From positions 1 to 64,000 of the forward strand of contig JAMPEL010000005.1 in the NCBI GenBank assembly GCA_023665185.1: a DNA stretch of 64,000 bases, read 5' to 3'. Below, one piece after another: positions 54,934-64,000 of the stretch. The DNA comes from Roseburia sp. GTDB lineage: Bacteria > Bacteroidota > Bacteroidia > Bacteroidales > Bacteroidaceae. How positions within the stretch are numbered: position 1 is the stretch's first letter; every line of letters starts with the position of its first letter. The translations under genes were made by a program, and so were the position numbers. The notes beneath the pieces are model-generated. The model saw only the letters and a program-made list of their open reading frames with translations. It made no database searches and was not told the DNA's origin.

Positions 54934-55368
54934 ATGAAAAAGTTTTTTATGCCAACAGGAAACTTGTTGGCGGCATCATTCACGGCATTGCTGGCTGCCA
55001 GTTGCGAGTCAGAACTCAGCCGCGAACACATCATCGGCCGCTGGGAACTTGTCTCGATTGAAAGTGAGATAAACGGTGTGCCCGACCCGACAGGCGACAT
55101 CGCCCACTTTGACAACTTTGTTTGTTATGAGTTCAAGTCCGACTCCACCTACATTCTCAATGAAGGCGGCAACATCGAAACCGGCACATGGACACTCCGT
55201 GACAGCATCATCGGAACATTGCTCGACGGACTTGAGGACGACTCCACAAACTACCTATGGTATCACATTACGGAAATTGACGACAGCATGATGATCAGCA
55301 GTTCCATCACAGAATCTCCTTATGGAAAACTGACGGATATTTTCAGATACAAGAAAATCGCGAAATAG
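54934..55368 (+). CDS. Lipocalin-like lipoprotein
   Basis: The 144-residue lipoprotein has a signal ending in the lipobox LAASC. It is followed by LSREHIIGRWELVSIESEIN, the GxW motif of small lipocalin-type domains, and beta strands such as GTWTLRDSIIG. Probably anchored at the outer membrane. No ligand can be named. It is co-directional with neighbours but has separate spacing. Confidence 0.78.
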   Translation: MKKFFMPTGNLLAASFTALLAASCESELSREHIIGRWELVSIESEINGVPDPTGDIAHFDNFVCYEFKSDSTYILNEGGNIETGTWTLRDSIIGTLLDGLEDDSTNYLWYHITEIDDSMMISSSITESPYGKLTDIFRYKKIAK

Positions 55369-55440
55369 GAAAGAAGCCATACCCGTGTGTCCTTAATAAA
55401 AAGAACACAGTTTCTCTAAAGGCAAAAAAAAGGATTTTTA

Positions 55441-55472
55441 TTTCATATTGCGCGTGGTTTGCACTATCTTTG
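55441..55472 (+). promoter_or_regulatory. Candidate promoter for the LysE-DUF4924-rfbD run
   Basis: TTTC at 55441-55444, a 20-base spacer and TATCTTTG at 55465-55472 fit with one mismatch in the first box. The predicted start near 55479 argues for the LysE-gene ATG at 55541 rather than 55481. Confidence 0.5.
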
Positions 55473-55540
55473 TGACTGCTATGCAAATATTAGAATCAAC
55501 AATACAGAACTTCATACCCTGGCAGCAGACTATCGGTGTA

Positions 55541-56185
55541 ATGGAAATGATAGTGAAAGGGACTATCATCGGCATTGTCGCATCAGCACCAATGGGACCG
55601 GTAGGTGTGCTCTGTATCCAGCGTACTCTCAACAAAGGACGCTGGTATGGTCTGGCAACCGGTGTCGGTGCAGCCCTGAGCGACATCATATATGCTCTTA
55701 TCACAGGTTACGGCATGTCTTTTGTCGTACAGTTTATTGAGGATCCCGGCACACTGTTCTGGGTCAAGCTTGTCGGCAGCGTGCTGCTATTCCTTTTCGG
55801 CATATATACATTCAGGTCGAATCCGGTACAATCCATACGTCCAGTGTCACACAACAAAGGGACATTAGTACATAATTTCGTGACAGGATTCTTTGTCACT
55901 TTTTCCAATCCGCTAATCATTTTCCTGTTCGTGGCAATGTTCGGACAGTTCACCTTTGTAGTGCCCGAAAATCCCCTGCCTCAAATCATGGGCTATCTGT
56001 TCATAGTGGTAGGCGCGCTGCTGTGGTGGTTCATTCTGACACTGCTCGTAGACAAGGTACGCAACAAATTCAATGTGCGCGGAATATGGATTATAAACAG
56101 AGTTATCGGAACCATCGTCATGCTGGTGTCTGCCATCGTTATAGTATATACACTGACGGGACATTCCATGCCAATGGTATATTGA
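55541..56185 (+). CDS. LysE-family translocator
   Basis: The 214-residue inner-membrane exporter of the LysE/RhtB superfamily has about six membrane helices. The conserved ASAPMGPVGVLCIQRTLNKG block lies near residues 14-33, followed by GLATGVGAALSDIIYALITG, and TFSNPLIIFLFVAMFG is in the middle. The family exports amino acids or small metabolites; the substrate is unknown. Starts at 55481 and 55547 are also possible. The family usually begins a few residues before KGxxIGIVxSAPMGP. Confidence 0.88.
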   Translation: MEMIVKGTIIGIVASAPMGPVGVLCIQRTLNKGRWYGLATGVGAALSDIIYALITGYGMSFVVQFIEDPGTLFWVKLVGSVLLFLFGIYTFRSNPVQSIRPVSHNKGTLVHNFVTGFFVTFSNPLIIFLFVAMFGQFTFVVPENPLPQIMGYLFIVVGALLWWFILTLLVDKVRNKFNVRGIWIINRVIGTIVMLVSAIVIVYTLTGHSMPMVY

Positions 56186-56227
56186 CAGGCATTTCACAGA
56201 CGGACTTAATGTAAAACTATTCAGACA

Positions 56228-56773
56228 ATGTATATTGCAAGAAAACTCAAAGAGAAGAATATCGCGGAATACTTGCTTTATATGTGGCAGGTGGAGGACA
56301 TTATACGGGCTAACGGCTTGGATATAGACCAACTGGAACAGAACTATCTGTCGAAGTTTGAGATGCCCTCCGAGCAAAGTGCAGAACTGCGGCAATGGTA
56401 TTCCGACCTTATTGCAATGATGCGCGATGAAGGGGTGAAAGAGAAAGGACATTTGCAGATAAATAAAAACATCATCATACTGCTGACCGATTTGCACACG
56501 TCACTTCTCAAATCGCCCAAGCACCATTTCTATTCGGCGGCTTATTACAAGGCACTGCCATTCATCGTTGAACTCAGAAGCCGAATGAAAGGCAATGAAG
56601 AACAGCCGGAAATAGAGAACTGTCTTAGTGCCATGTACGGACTGATGATGTTGCGCCTGCAAAACAAGCCGATAGGAGCGGACACCCAAAAAGCAATGGA
56701 CGATATTGCCACCTTATTGGGTATGCTGGCTGATTATTACAAAAAAGACAAAAACGGGGAATTGGAACTATAA
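56228..56773 (+). CDS. DUF4924 family protein
   Basis: The 181-residue, largely helical cytoplasmic protein begins MYIARKLKEKNIAEYLLYMW. It is followed by QVEDIIRANGLDIDQLEQNY, matching DUF4924 of Bacteroidota. No catalytic motif or known function. It lies 42 bp after the LysE gene and 13 bp before rfbD, so probably in one operon. Confidence 0.87.
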   Translation: MYIARKLKEKNIAEYLLYMWQVEDIIRANGLDIDQLEQNYLSKFEMPSEQSAELRQWYSDLIAMMRDEGVKEKGHLQINKNIIILLTDLHTSLLKSPKHHFYSAAYYKALPFIVELRSRMKGNEEQPEIENCLSAMYGLMMLRLQNKPIGADTQKAMDDIATLLGMLADYYKKDKNGELEL

Positions 56774-56786
56774 TACATTAAAGGTC

Positions 56787-57653
56787 ATGATAAAAAACAT
56801 TTTGATTACAGGATGTAACGGACAACTCGGAAACGAGATGCAGTTGTTGGCGAAAGAAAATACACAGTATGAATATTTCTTTACAGATGTTCAAGAACTC
56901 GATATTACCGATGAGCAGGCCGTAGAGAAATTCGTTGAGAACAATGCCATAGACTGTATTGTGAACTGTGCGGCTTATACAGCAGTTGACAAGGCAGAAA
57001 GCAATGAGGAACTTTGCAATGTGCTCAACAATATAGCACCGGGCTATCTGGCAAAAGCAGTAGGAAAACGCGGAGGGTCAATGATACAGGTGTCGACCGA
57101 CTATGTGTTCGACGGAACCAATCATACTCCATACGTTGAATCCCAGCCAACATGTCCGGACTCGGTGTATGGACGTACAAAGCTCGCCGGAGAGGAATCG
57201 GTAGCAGCAAACTGCCAAAACGCAATGATTATACGCACCGCATGGCTGTACTCTACATTTGGAAATAACTTTGTAAAGACCATGATGCGCCTCGGCAAAG
57301 AGAAGCCGGAACTTGGAGTCATATTCGACCAAATCGGTACACCGACATTTGCACATGACCTTGCAGTTGTAATCTATACAGCCATAAACAAAGGTATTGT
57401 ACCAGGAATCTACCATTTCTCCAATGAAGGGTGCATATCATGGTACGATTTTACCAAAGCCATACACCGGATTGCAGGTATTGACACTTGCCATGTCCGC
57501 CCGTTACATACAGAGGAATATCCTACACCGGCCAACCGTCCTCATTACTCAGTACTTGACAAAACTAAAATCAAGCAAACATACGGTATAGAGGTTCCTT
57601 ATTGGGAAGACTCATTACGTGTCTGCATCAAACAGTTGCAAACCAATAATTAG
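56787..57653 (+). CDS. rfbD: dTDP-4-dehydrorhamnose reductase
   Basis: Last step of dTDP-L-rhamnose synthesis, giving the donor for rhamnose-containing glycans. The 288-residue extended short-chain dehydrogenase has the Rossmann motif ITGCNGQLG at residues 6-14, NCAAYTAVDKAE near residue 62, QVSTDYVFDG and the YGRTKLAGE catalytic Tyr-x3-Lys near residue 128. Only this one rhamnose gene of the rfbABCD set is here; the others must lie elsewhere. The mutarotase rhaM at 8.2 kb is catabolic and not linked. Confidence 0.95.
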   Translation: MIKNILITGCNGQLGNEMQLLAKENTQYEYFFTDVQELDITDEQAVEKFVENNAIDCIVNCAAYTAVDKAESNEELCNVLNNIAPGYLAKAVGKRGGSMIQVSTDYVFDGTNHTPYVESQPTCPDSVYGRTKLAGEESVAANCQNAMIIRTAWLYSTFGNNFVKTMMRLGKEKPELGVIFDQIGTPTFAHDLAVVIYTAINKGIVPGIYHFSNEGCISWYDFTKAIHRIAGIDTCHVRPLHTEEYPTPANRPHYSVLDKTKIKQTYGIEVPYWEDSLRVCIKQLQTNN

Positions 57654-57705
57654 ACGACAGGTTTCCGCAAGACAATACTATCCACTTACGCGAAGAAACA
57701 TATAA

Positions 57706-59274
57706 ATGATGAACGAGATAGAAAGAAGAAGAACTTTTGCGATTATTTCGCACCCTGACGCAGGTAAGACCACATTGACAGAAAAACTGCTGCTCTTCGG
57801 AGGACAGATACAGGTTGCTGGTGCTGTAAAATCAAACAAAATAAAGAAAACGGCAACAAGTGACTGGATGGAAATAGAAAAGCAACGCGGTATTTCCGTA
57901 TCTACCTCTGTCATGGAGTTTGACTATAAAGACTACAAAGTCAATATTCTTGATACACCCGGACACCAAGACTTTGCCGAGGACACATTCCGTACCTTGA
58001 CGGCAGTAGACAGTGCCATCATTGTCATTGACGGCGCAAAAGGTGTGGAAGCACAGACACGCAAACTGATGACAGTATGCCGTATGCGCAAGACTCCCGT
58101 AATCGTGTTTATCAACAAGATGGACCGGGAAGGCAAAGATCCGTTTGACCTTCTTGACGAAGTGGAAAGCGAGCTTCAGATTAAAGTACGCCCACTGAGC
58201 TGGCCTATCAACCAGGGGCAAAGATTCAAAGGTGTGTTCAATATCTATGAAAACAACCTGAACCTGTTCACTCCAGACAAGCAACTTGTCACAGAAAAAG
58301 TGGAGGTAGACATCAACAGCGAGGACCTTGACAACCGTGTGGGCGAACAAGACGCAACAAAACTTAGAGAAGACCTTGAACTTGTAGACGGAGTGTATCC
58401 TGAGTTTGACGTAGAGACTTATCTGAACGCAGAGGTCGCGCCCGTATTTTTTGGTTCTGCACTGAATAATTTCGGTGTACAGGAGCTGCTCGACTGCTTC
58501 GTAGAGATAGCGCCGAAACCATGCCCGACCACAGCAGAAGAGAGGTTGGTTGAACCTAAAGAACCTAAATTCACTGGATTCATATTTAAGATAACAGCCA
58601 ATATCGACCCGAACCATCGTTCATGTACTGCTTTCTGCAAGGTCTGTTCAGGAAAATTTGTCCGCAATGCGCCTTATCTGCACGTAAGACAAAACAAAAC
58701 GGTACGTTTTTCTTCTCCAACCCAGTTCATGGCACAGAAGAAAAGCACCATAGAGGAAGCATATCCAGGCGATATTGTCGGACTTCCGGACAACGGAATA
58801 TTCAAAATAGGCGACACCCTTACAGAGGGAGAGCAGCTACATTTCAAAGGGCTTCCAAGTTTTTCTCCTGAGATGTTCAAATACATTGAGAATGCCGACC
58901 CTATGAAAACGAAGCAACTCGCCAAAGGTATCGAGCAACTGATGGACGAAGGTGTGGCGCAGTTGTTTGTAAACCAATTCAACGGACGCAAACTTATCGG
59001 AACCGTTGGACAGCTTCAGTTTGAGGTGATACAATATCGTCTGGAGAATGAATATAATGCCACTTGTCGATGGGAACCTGCAAGCCTCTACAAAGCCTGC
59101 TGGATTGAGAGCGATAACGAGGCTGAACTTGAAGCGTTCAAAAAGCGCAAGTACCAATACATGGCAAAAGACCGTGATGGGCGCGATGTGTTCCTTGCAG
59201 ACTCTGGTTATGTGCTTCAAATGGCACAGCATGACTTTGAGCACATAAAGTTCCATTTCACAAGCGAGTTTTAA
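57706..59274 (+). CDS. prfC: Peptide chain release factor 3
   Basis: GTPase that recycles class I release factors after termination. The 522 residues have the expected length. G1 is [17 protein letters not shown]2 [13 protein letters not shown]3 [11 protein letters not shown] and G4 FINKMDREG. Translation-factor domains II and III follow. The second ATG, one codon later (57709), may be the real start. It follows rfbD by 52 bp. Confidence 0.97.
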   Translation: MMNEIERRRTFAIISHPDAGKTTLTEKLLLFGGQIQVAGAVKSNKIKKTATSDWMEIEKQRGISVSTSVMEFDYKDYKVNILDTPGHQDFAEDTFRTLTAVDSAIIVIDGAKGVEAQTRKLMTVCRMRKTPVIVFINKMDREGKDPFDLLDEVESELQIKVRPLSWPINQGQRFKGVFNIYENNLNLFTPDKQLVTEKVEVDINSEDLDNRVGEQDATKLREDLELVDGVYPEFDVETYLNAEVAPVFFGSALNNFGVQELLDCFVEIAPKPCPTTAEERLVEPKEPKFTGFIFKITANIDPNHRSCTAFCKVCSGKFVRNAPYLHVRQNKTVRFSSPTQFMAQKKSTIEEAYPGDIVGLPDNGIFKIGDTLTEGEQLHFKGLPSFSPEMFKYIENADPMKTKQLAKGIEQLMDEGVAQLFVNQFNGRKLIGTVGQLQFEVIQYRLENEYNATCRWEPASLYKACWIESDNEAELEAFKKRKYQYMAKDRDGRDVFLADSGYVLQMAQHDFEHIKFHFTSEF

Positions 59275-59350
59275 TTTATCCGCACAACAGTGTTCCTAAA
59301 ACCGTTAGGCAAGAATCAATGTCAAAACGTAACTAAACAAATAAATCATC

Positions 59351-60061
59351 ATGGCTAAATTCAAAAGAATATTGCTCAAACTCAGCGGAGAGAGTTTGAT
59401 GGGAGAGCAAAAATATGGTATTGACGTCAAACGTCTGAATGAGTATGCACAACAGATAAAGGAAGTGCATGACATGGGAGTGGAGATAGGAATTGTCATT
59501 GGAGGAGGAAACATATTCCGTGGTCTCAGCGGGGCAGGAAAAGGCTTTGACCGTGTCAAAGGCGACCAGATGGGCATGTGTGCCACAGTCATCAACAGTC
59601 TCGGACTCAGCTCTGCACTTGGGGCTATCGGCTGCAAAAGCCGTGTCCTCACAGCAATACGTATGGAGCCTATAGGTGAGTTCTATACAAAATGGAAAGC
59701 CATTGAGTCAATGGAAAACGGCGAGGTTGTGATTATGTCTGGTGGTACAGGCAATCCCTATTTTACCACAGACACAGGCTCCTCACTCCGTGGAATAGAA
59801 ATAGAGGCAGATGTCATGTTGAAAGGCACAAGGGTTGACGGAGTGTACACTGCCGACCCAGAGAAAGACCCTACTGCCACTAAATTCTCAGAAATCACAT
59901 ACGATGAAATCTATAACAAAGGACTAAAGGTAATGGACCTCACAGCTACTACCATGTGCAAAGAGAATAATCTGCCAATCTACGTGTTCAACATGGACAT
60001 TGTCGGCAACTTAAAGAAAGTGATGGAAGGTGAGGATATTGGCACACTTGTACACAACTAA
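59351..60061 (+). CDS. pyrH: UMP kinase
   Basis: Phosphorylates UMP to UDP in pyrimidine synthesis. The 236 residues match the bacterial hexameric UMP kinase of the amino-acid-kinase fold. Landmarks are RILLKLSGESLMG at the N-terminus, VIGGGNIFRGL near residue 50, the GDQMGMCATVINSL block, MSGGTGNPYFTTDTGSSLRG and a C-terminal KVMEGEDIGTLV. The frr gene, commonly next, is not present downstream, where a large hairpin follows. Confidence 0.97.
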   Translation: MAKFKRILLKLSGESLMGEQKYGIDVKRLNEYAQQIKEVHDMGVEIGIVIGGGNIFRGLSGAGKGFDRVKGDQMGMCATVINSLGLSSALGAIGCKSRVLTAIRMEPIGEFYTKWKAIESMENGEVVIMSGGTGNPYFTTDTGSSLRGIEIEADVMLKGTRVDGVYTADPEKDPTATKFSEITYDEIYNKGLKVMDLTATTMCKENNLPIYVFNMDIVGNLKKVMEGEDIGTLVHN

Positions 60062-60141
60062 AATCCAACACGCTCATTTTTCGCAAAGGACATTACAATC
60101 ATACATATCTCCAATACAATATGCAAAAAGTGAGCTGAAGT

Positions 60142-60204
60142 ATCTAAAATAAGCTGACCCCTAAAAGTGTTTTCCTGACTTTTAGGGGTCAGTTTATTTT
60201 AGAT
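60142..60204. terminator. Very long hairpin between pyrH and queA
   Basis: The arms at 60142-60168 and 60178-60204 pair over 27 bp with one G-T wobble, around a 9-base loop. The stem core CTGACCCCTAAAAGT resembles IS3-family end sequences as I know them, so it may be a pair of fused IS ends rather than a simple terminator. It lies between convergent genes. From 60205 to 60419 I see only a weaker inverted repeat (CGGCTTCT/AGAAGCCG at about 60284-60354) and no supportable gene. Confidence 0.65.
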
Positions 60205-60419
60205 GTAGTTTTGAAGAAAATCAGGACAGCAATAGTCAGAAACACCAATAAGGAGCAACAGAGGTTTGGAACAAGCCACAAAAAAAACGGCTTCTCCACA
60301 CCTCGCGCCACCCCTCTAAAGTTGAGATTGCAACATGAAGCGACAAAGAAGCCGGTCCATATCACCAATTGCACGACAAAGGCAATCGGTTTCAGTATGA
60401 CAATAATAAAATCAATTTA

Positions 60420-61676
60420 TTACGGCATAAGCAATGATGAGTCGCCATAGCTCAGGAAACGGAAATCGTGCGACAAGGCATAATCGTAAATCTTCCGCCA
60501 GTCGCCATTCACAAAGGCGGACACCAACAGAAGCAAGGTGCTCTGAGGCTGATGGAAGTTGGTCACGATGCGCTTTACAATGTGATACTGGTATCCCGGC
60601 GCAATGATTATCCGTGTTGTCGTGTGAAGAGCCGCCAGATGATTCCTTTCAAGATAAGCGGCAATGTTCTGCAACGACTCTGTCACTGAAAGCGGACGAA
60701 GTCCCTGCTCTACCGCTTCTGCATATTCGTATGGCATCCACTGGTCTACACTCAGGTCTTCCTCCGCCGCATCCGGACAAGAGGCGAGTTTGACACCTAT
60801 ATAATAAAGACTCTCCAGCGTCCGCACCGATGTGGTGCCTACGGCAATAGCCTCACCGCCATGACAGATAAGTTTTTCTATCGTCGCTTTTCTCACCACA
60901 ATGTATTCCGAGTGCATCTCATGACCGGCAATCTCCTCACTCTTCACAGGCTTAAAGGTGCCTGCACCCACATGAAGCGTCAACTCTTCACGTTCAATGC
61001 CTGCCTCGTCAAGGGCTGCAAGCACGCGCTGCGTGAAATGCAATCCGGCTGTAGGCGCAGCCACCGACCCTTTTATCTTAGAATAGACAGTCTGATACGT
61101 TTTCTTGTCGCTCTCCTGTGTCTCACGATTGAGGTATGGAGGAATCGGAAGTTCACCGACTGCCTCCAGAATATCGGCAAATGAGACAGCTGAATCGTCC
61201 CATGCAAACTCCACGACATGGTTGGTGCCGTCTTGTCCCGCACACAAATGTGCGGCAATTCTGCGTGCGGAAAACTCCACAGTCTTACCGTTCACCTCGA
61301 TAGACTTTGATAGTACATTGTCTTCTTTCCAGCGTTTCAGGTTGCCAATCATACAAACCCAACGGCATGAGCCTGTCACTGCAAAGTTCAGCTGATAGTC
61401 ATTCGGCATCAGGGGCTCAAGACAAAAGACCTCAATCAGCGCACCGGTCTCCTTTCTGAAACGCAAGCGCGCCTGTATGACTTTTGTGTTATTAAACACC
61501 ATCAATGCACCTTTGGGCAGATAGTCAGGCAACGAAGTAAATTTATCCTCCGTCACAACCCCTTTGTCATAGACGAGCAGTTTGCTGCTGTCGCGCTCCG
61601 GCAAAGGAAACTTGGCTATCCGCTCGTCAGGAAGCAGATAGTTATAGTCGCTGATTTTTATGTGTTTTGTATCCAA
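60420..61676 (-). CDS. queA: tRNA preQ1(34) S-adenosylmethionine ribosyltransferase-isomerase
   Basis: Builds epoxyqueuosine on the wobble base of tRNAs from SAM. The 418-residue protein has LPDERIAKFPLPERDSSKLL at the N-terminus, ALMVFNNTKVIQARL, GSVAAPTAGLHFTQRVLAAL and the conserved LHVGAGTFKPV block. It appears to use a TTG start at 61674-61676, giving the family-like N-terminus (start Met) DTKHIKISDYNYLLPDERIA. An AGAAGAAG stretch precedes it. The only upstream ATG (61721) would add a poorly conserved tail. Confidence 0.93.
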   Translation of the reverse strand: MDTKHIKISDYNYLLPDERIAKFPLPERDSSKLLVYDKGVVTEDKFTSLPDYLPKGALMVFNNTKVIQARLRFRKETGALIEVFCLEPLMPNDYQLNFAVTGSCRWVCMIGNLKRWKEDNVLSKSIEVNGKTVEFSARRIAAHLCAGQDGTNHVVEFAWDDSAVSFADILEAVGELPIPPYLNRETQESDKKTYQTVYSKIKGSVAAPTAGLHFTQRVLAALDEAGIEREELTLHVGAGTFKPVKSEEIAGHEMHSEYIVVRKATIEKLICHGGEAIAVGTTSVRTLESLYYIGVKLASCPDAAEEDLSVDQWMPYEYAEAVEQGLRPLSVTESLQNIAAYLERNHLAALHTTTRIIIAPGYQYHIVKRIVTNFHQPQSTLLLLVSAFVNGDWRKIYDYALSHDFRFLSYGDSSLLMP

Positions 61677-61727
61677 TCTTCTTCTGTATTTTAATATTCT
61701 GTATATTCGGGAATGCACCAAATATCC

Positions 61728-62240
61728 TTATAATTCTTCCACAATGGTTGCCAGTTCCTTACGCATCTTCGCTGGTGTCGGACAGTCGGGGGCAATATGC
61801 CCGACAGGAATTATGGCTACCGCCTCATAACCGTCAGGCTGCGGGAACAACTCAGCAAGAAGCTGCGGATTATAGTTGCATACCCAGCATGTGCCAAGTC
61901 CACAATCTGTGGCAGCAAGGCATATATGCTCTACGGCTATAGCCACATCAATGTCGCCATGAGGCTTTCCATCGTATTTACGCACCCATTCCTCACTTTT
62001 GTTTTTGTATGCCACGATATATACCGGAGCAGTCTTGAACCAGTCGCGGTCGTAGCAACGCTGCAAACGCTCCCGGGCTTCCTCGCTCTTCACGACAACG
62101 AATTTCCACGGTTGTCGGTTGACTGCCGATGGAGCCACACGGAGGCTCTCAAGAATGTATTCCATATCATCAGTAGACACAGGTTCATTTGTGTATTTCC
62201 GCGCGGAGAAACGCGCGAGACATGTCTCTATAAAATTCAT
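61728..62240 (-). CDS. Nitroreductase family protein
   Basis: The 170-residue flavin enzyme of the nitroreductase superfamily begins MNFIETCLARFSARKYTNEP. APSAVNRQPWKFVVV is the FMN-binding stretch near residues 36-50, and a GLGTCWVCNYN block follows. In Bacteroidota such short members reduce quinones, nitro compounds or act as NAD(P)H oxidoreductases; the substrate is not clear. It lies 52 bp upstream of queA on the same strand. Confidence 0.92.
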   Translation of the reverse strand: MNFIETCLARFSARKYTNEPVSTDDMEYILESLRVAPSAVNRQPWKFVVVKSEEARERLQRCYDRDWFKTAPVYIVAYKNKSEEWVRKYDGKPHGDIDVAIAVEHICLAATDCGLGTCWVCNYNPQLLAELFPQPDGYEAVAIIPVGHIAPDCPTPAKMRKELATIVEEL

Positions 62241-62278
62241 ATTGATATAGTTTTTATGTATGGATAAACTTTTGTAAT

Positions 62279-63064
62279 TTATTGGCGGGGCGATGATGAG
62301 ACACCATCACAGCAAGCATGATTTAATACAAACCTCACTTCCTTAAACTCATATCGCAACAGCGTTCCACATGGATTCTTTCGCAAGACGAGATGTCCTG
62401 TTGGCTCTATGTCGGCAATCTCCGCCTCGAATATGCCTGCATGGTCTTGAAACAAATGTATCCCCGTACCGCGATAAAGATGTCGCATATACAAAGCGGT
62501 TATCATTTCCTCATGCCCCTTTTCCAGCAAGTCATAGAAATACAGGAAACGCTCCACCACCTCGTCAAGAATCTGTTCGCGGTCATATTCCTTCCCTGTA
62601 ATCATAGACAGGGATACCGGGTTCGGCGCATCGCTGACAAATTCTTTCTGATTAATGTTGATTCCACAACCAATAATGCAATTGCTGATAGCCTTTCCGG
62701 TGAGGTCGCACTCAATGAGCGTCCCGCTTATTTTCATATCGCACCAATAAATGTCGTTAGGCCATTTGATTGCAATGTCGTCAGCATAAGCGGAAAGTAC
62801 CTGCTGCAAGCCCAGCGCAAAGGCTTTGGAAAGGTTGAATTGGCGCGCAGGAGGCAAGAAAGTAGGATGGCATACAATGGTAAACATCAGATTGCAGTCC
62901 TTCTTCGTCTCCCACGAGTTGCCCGCCTGTCCGCGTCCGGCAGTCTGGTCATCAGCGTCAATAAGCGTCATGCCGGGCAAACGCTCACCCGATGCAAGCA
63001 GTTGGCGCGCATAACTGTTGGTAGAGCCAATCGTCTCCAAATGTATTCTTTTCTCTATAAGCAT
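62279..63064 (-). CDS. birA: Biotin--[acetyl-CoA-carboxylase] ligase
   Basis: Attaches biotin to the carrier protein of carboxylases. The 261-residue ligase lacks the N-terminal repressor helix-turn-helix, so it is the monofunctional type. Motifs are IGSTNSYARQLL, DDQTAGRGQAGNSWET near residue 40 (the adenylate-binding loop), IKWPNDIYW and GCGININQ. ATG 63064 is preferred, since family members start shortly before HLETIGSTNS; in-frame starts up to 63148 exist but add a non-family tail. It lies 38 bp before the nitroreductase gene. Confidence 0.93.
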   Translation of the reverse strand: MLIEKRIHLETIGSTNSYARQLLASGERLPGMTLIDADDQTAGRGQAGNSWETKKDCNLMFTIVCHPTFLPPARQFNLSKAFALGLQQVLSAYADDIAIKWPNDIYWCDMKISGTLIECDLTGKAISNCIIGCGININQKEFVSDAPNPVSLSMITGKEYDREQILDEVVERFLYFYDLLEKGHEEMITALYMRHLYRGTGIHLFQDHAGIFEAEIADIEPTGHLVLRKNPCGTLLRYEFKEVRFVLNHACCDGVSSSPRQ

Positions 63065-63167
63065 ATTATTCAAACAACTATTATCCGCAACAGACATATT
63101 GCCGGAATAAACAAGGAACAATATAAATCGGGCGGCGCATGTAGTCATACGTTCCGTCCGGGCAATA

Positions 63168-64000
63168 TTACTTGGTACTGATATTTACTGTCTTCACTAC
63201 CGACTTGCCGTTGATGCCGTCAGCCTTTACTTTAACAACAGCCTTTCCACGCTTGCCGTTGCTGCGCACCACAGCAAGCGCGCGTCCATTCCAGACATGG
63301 TGGGTATTGTCGAAGTAAGCGTCCTCATCCTTTATGTCTCCATTGCCAAGAGCCTGCAATACAGCTGTTCCGCTGACAGTCACCGTAAGCGCATTGTCGG
63401 CAACCGGAATCACATTGCCTTCGGCATCAAGTATTTCAATAACCACAAATGAAAGGTCTTGTCCATCAGCTGCAATGGCTGTACGGTCAGCAACGACACG
63501 TATGTCAGCAGTTTCTCCGGCTGTCTTCAGTGTCTTAGTCTCAGCCACACTACCGTTGTTTATACCTTCCACACGAAGTGTTCCCGGAGTGTATGGCATG
63601 GTAAATACGGCTTTCATCTGCTCCACGCTCTTCTCGCCCACAAGTTTGTCATCGAGGTAAAGACGGACAACCGGATAATGGGAATAAACCTCCACGTCAA
63701 TGTTCTTGCCTTCGTGTCCCGGCCAGTTCCAGCTTTCAAAAGTTGGCCATGTGCCCCACAAAGTGGTCTTTATCTTTCCTTTGTAGCCATCAGGTTCTTT
63801 CACCGCAATGTAGAGCTGCTCGCCGTCTTCATTCCATAACATGGAACGATAGTGGCTTATGGGCTTACGGAGTCCGGTAAGATCAATGTCGCCACAATAG
63901 GAAGCATGCCACGGATAAAGCGGACGGTGATAATGCTCGCCCTCTACATCTCCTTCATAATACCAGCGTCCGATACCTGATTCACCTATATAATCCATAC
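63168..64000 (-). CDS. Glycoside hydrolase family 2 (beta-galactosidase-like), C-terminal part
   Basis: The window cuts off the N-terminal catalytic part; about 277 C-terminal residues are visible. GESGIGRWYYEG is followed by YPWHASYCGDIDLTGLRKPI, typical of the end of the GH2 barrel. Then come a DUF4982-type beta domain (VEVYSHYPVVRLYLDDKLVG) and an Ig-like C-terminal domain (LSFVVIEILDAEGNVIPVAD). In Bacteroidota such enzymes are exported beta-galactosidases or glucuronidases of polysaccharide breakdown. The true start lies beyond base 64000. Confidence 0.9.
   Translation of the reverse strand, partial: MDYIGESGIGRWYYEGDVEGEHYHRPLYPWHASYCGDIDLTGLRKPISHYRSMLWNEDGEQLYIAVKEPDGYKGKIKTTLWGTWPTFESWNWPGHEGKNIDVEVYSHYPVVRLYLDDKLVGEKSVEQMKAVFTMPYTPGTLRVEGINNGSVAETKTLKTAGETADIRVVADRTAIAADGQDLSFVVIEILDAEGNVIPVADNALTVTVSGTAVLQALGNGDIKDEDAYFDNTHHVWNGRALAVVRSNGKRGKAVVKVKADGINGKSVVKTVNISTK

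Noticed and set aside
60189..60450. Two short overlapping frames (one hydrophobic, minus; one basic, plus) between pyrH and queA
   Set aside because: They overlap each other and inverted-repeat sequence, have no family match I know and no start signal.

Overview
The window is chromosomal DNA from a member of the Bacteroidales (Bacteroidota). The evidence is a set of promoters of the Bacteroidota type (TTTG, 19-20 bases, TAnnTTTG), many families typical of this order (DUF4834, DUF2027-Smr, DUF4924, DUF2264, the UPF0210/ACT pair, LytS/LytTR), a Kdo-based outer-membrane lipid A pathway, and signal peptides ending in AQ. Prevotellaceae or Bacteroidaceae is likely; I cannot fix genus or species from sequence alone. 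No phage, transposase or CRISPR array was seen.

Layout. 0.5-3 kb: pta-ackA (acetate fermentation). 3-6.6 kb: psd-pssA-DUF4834-rmuC (phosphatidylethanolamine synthesis plus rmuC). 6.9-8.5 kb: a DUF2027-Smr gene and rhaM. 9.8-10.1 kb: a structured RNA of about 308 nt with a perfect promoter and a terminator. 10.2-22.3 kb: a tightly packed 12-gene lipid A/LPS core operon (waaA, acyltransferase, kdsB, GT90, GT2, GT9, Kdo kinase-like, LtaS-like transferase, two GT2-type genes, GT4, PAP2). 22.4-25.5 kb, minus strand: ACT protein, UPF0210 and a U32 protein, then initiator tRNA-Met and a HigA-like antitoxin whose toxin gene is broken. 27.8-33.5 kb: LytS/LytTR two-component pair, an RND pump gene and a Nudix hydrolase. 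33.6-37.9 kb: acetyltransferases, tRNA-Phe and a DUF2156 protein.

37.98-48.3 kb, minus strand: the most interesting locus. It has six genes for predicted exported proteins: an OmpA-like outer-membrane protein, a TPR-caspase (clan CD) protein with an intact His-Cys dyad, an LPP20-like protein, a DUF4384 protein, and two paralogous transglutaminase-like proteins with intact Cys-His-Asp triads. The OmpA-like protein and the caspase share a middle module, so the set looks like one envelope-associated proteolysis/cross-linking or signalling system. Its function is not known to me.

49.9-64 kb: housekeeping and accessory genes (lipoproteins, DUF2264, M20 peptidase, asparaginase, LysE transporter, DUF4924, rfbD, prfC, pyrH, queA, nitroreductase, birA and the 3' end of a GH2 beta-galactosidase-like gene).

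A second notable feature is a dispersed noncoding repeat of about 620 bp, present in four complete copies and one partial copy. Every copy has the same end pointing at the 5' side of a transcription unit. Each copy carries a conserved 12-bp inverted repeat, a central GC hairpin, paired TGATTATCA-type palindromes and, in the plus-strand copies, a terminal TGACATAATGTCA palindrome.
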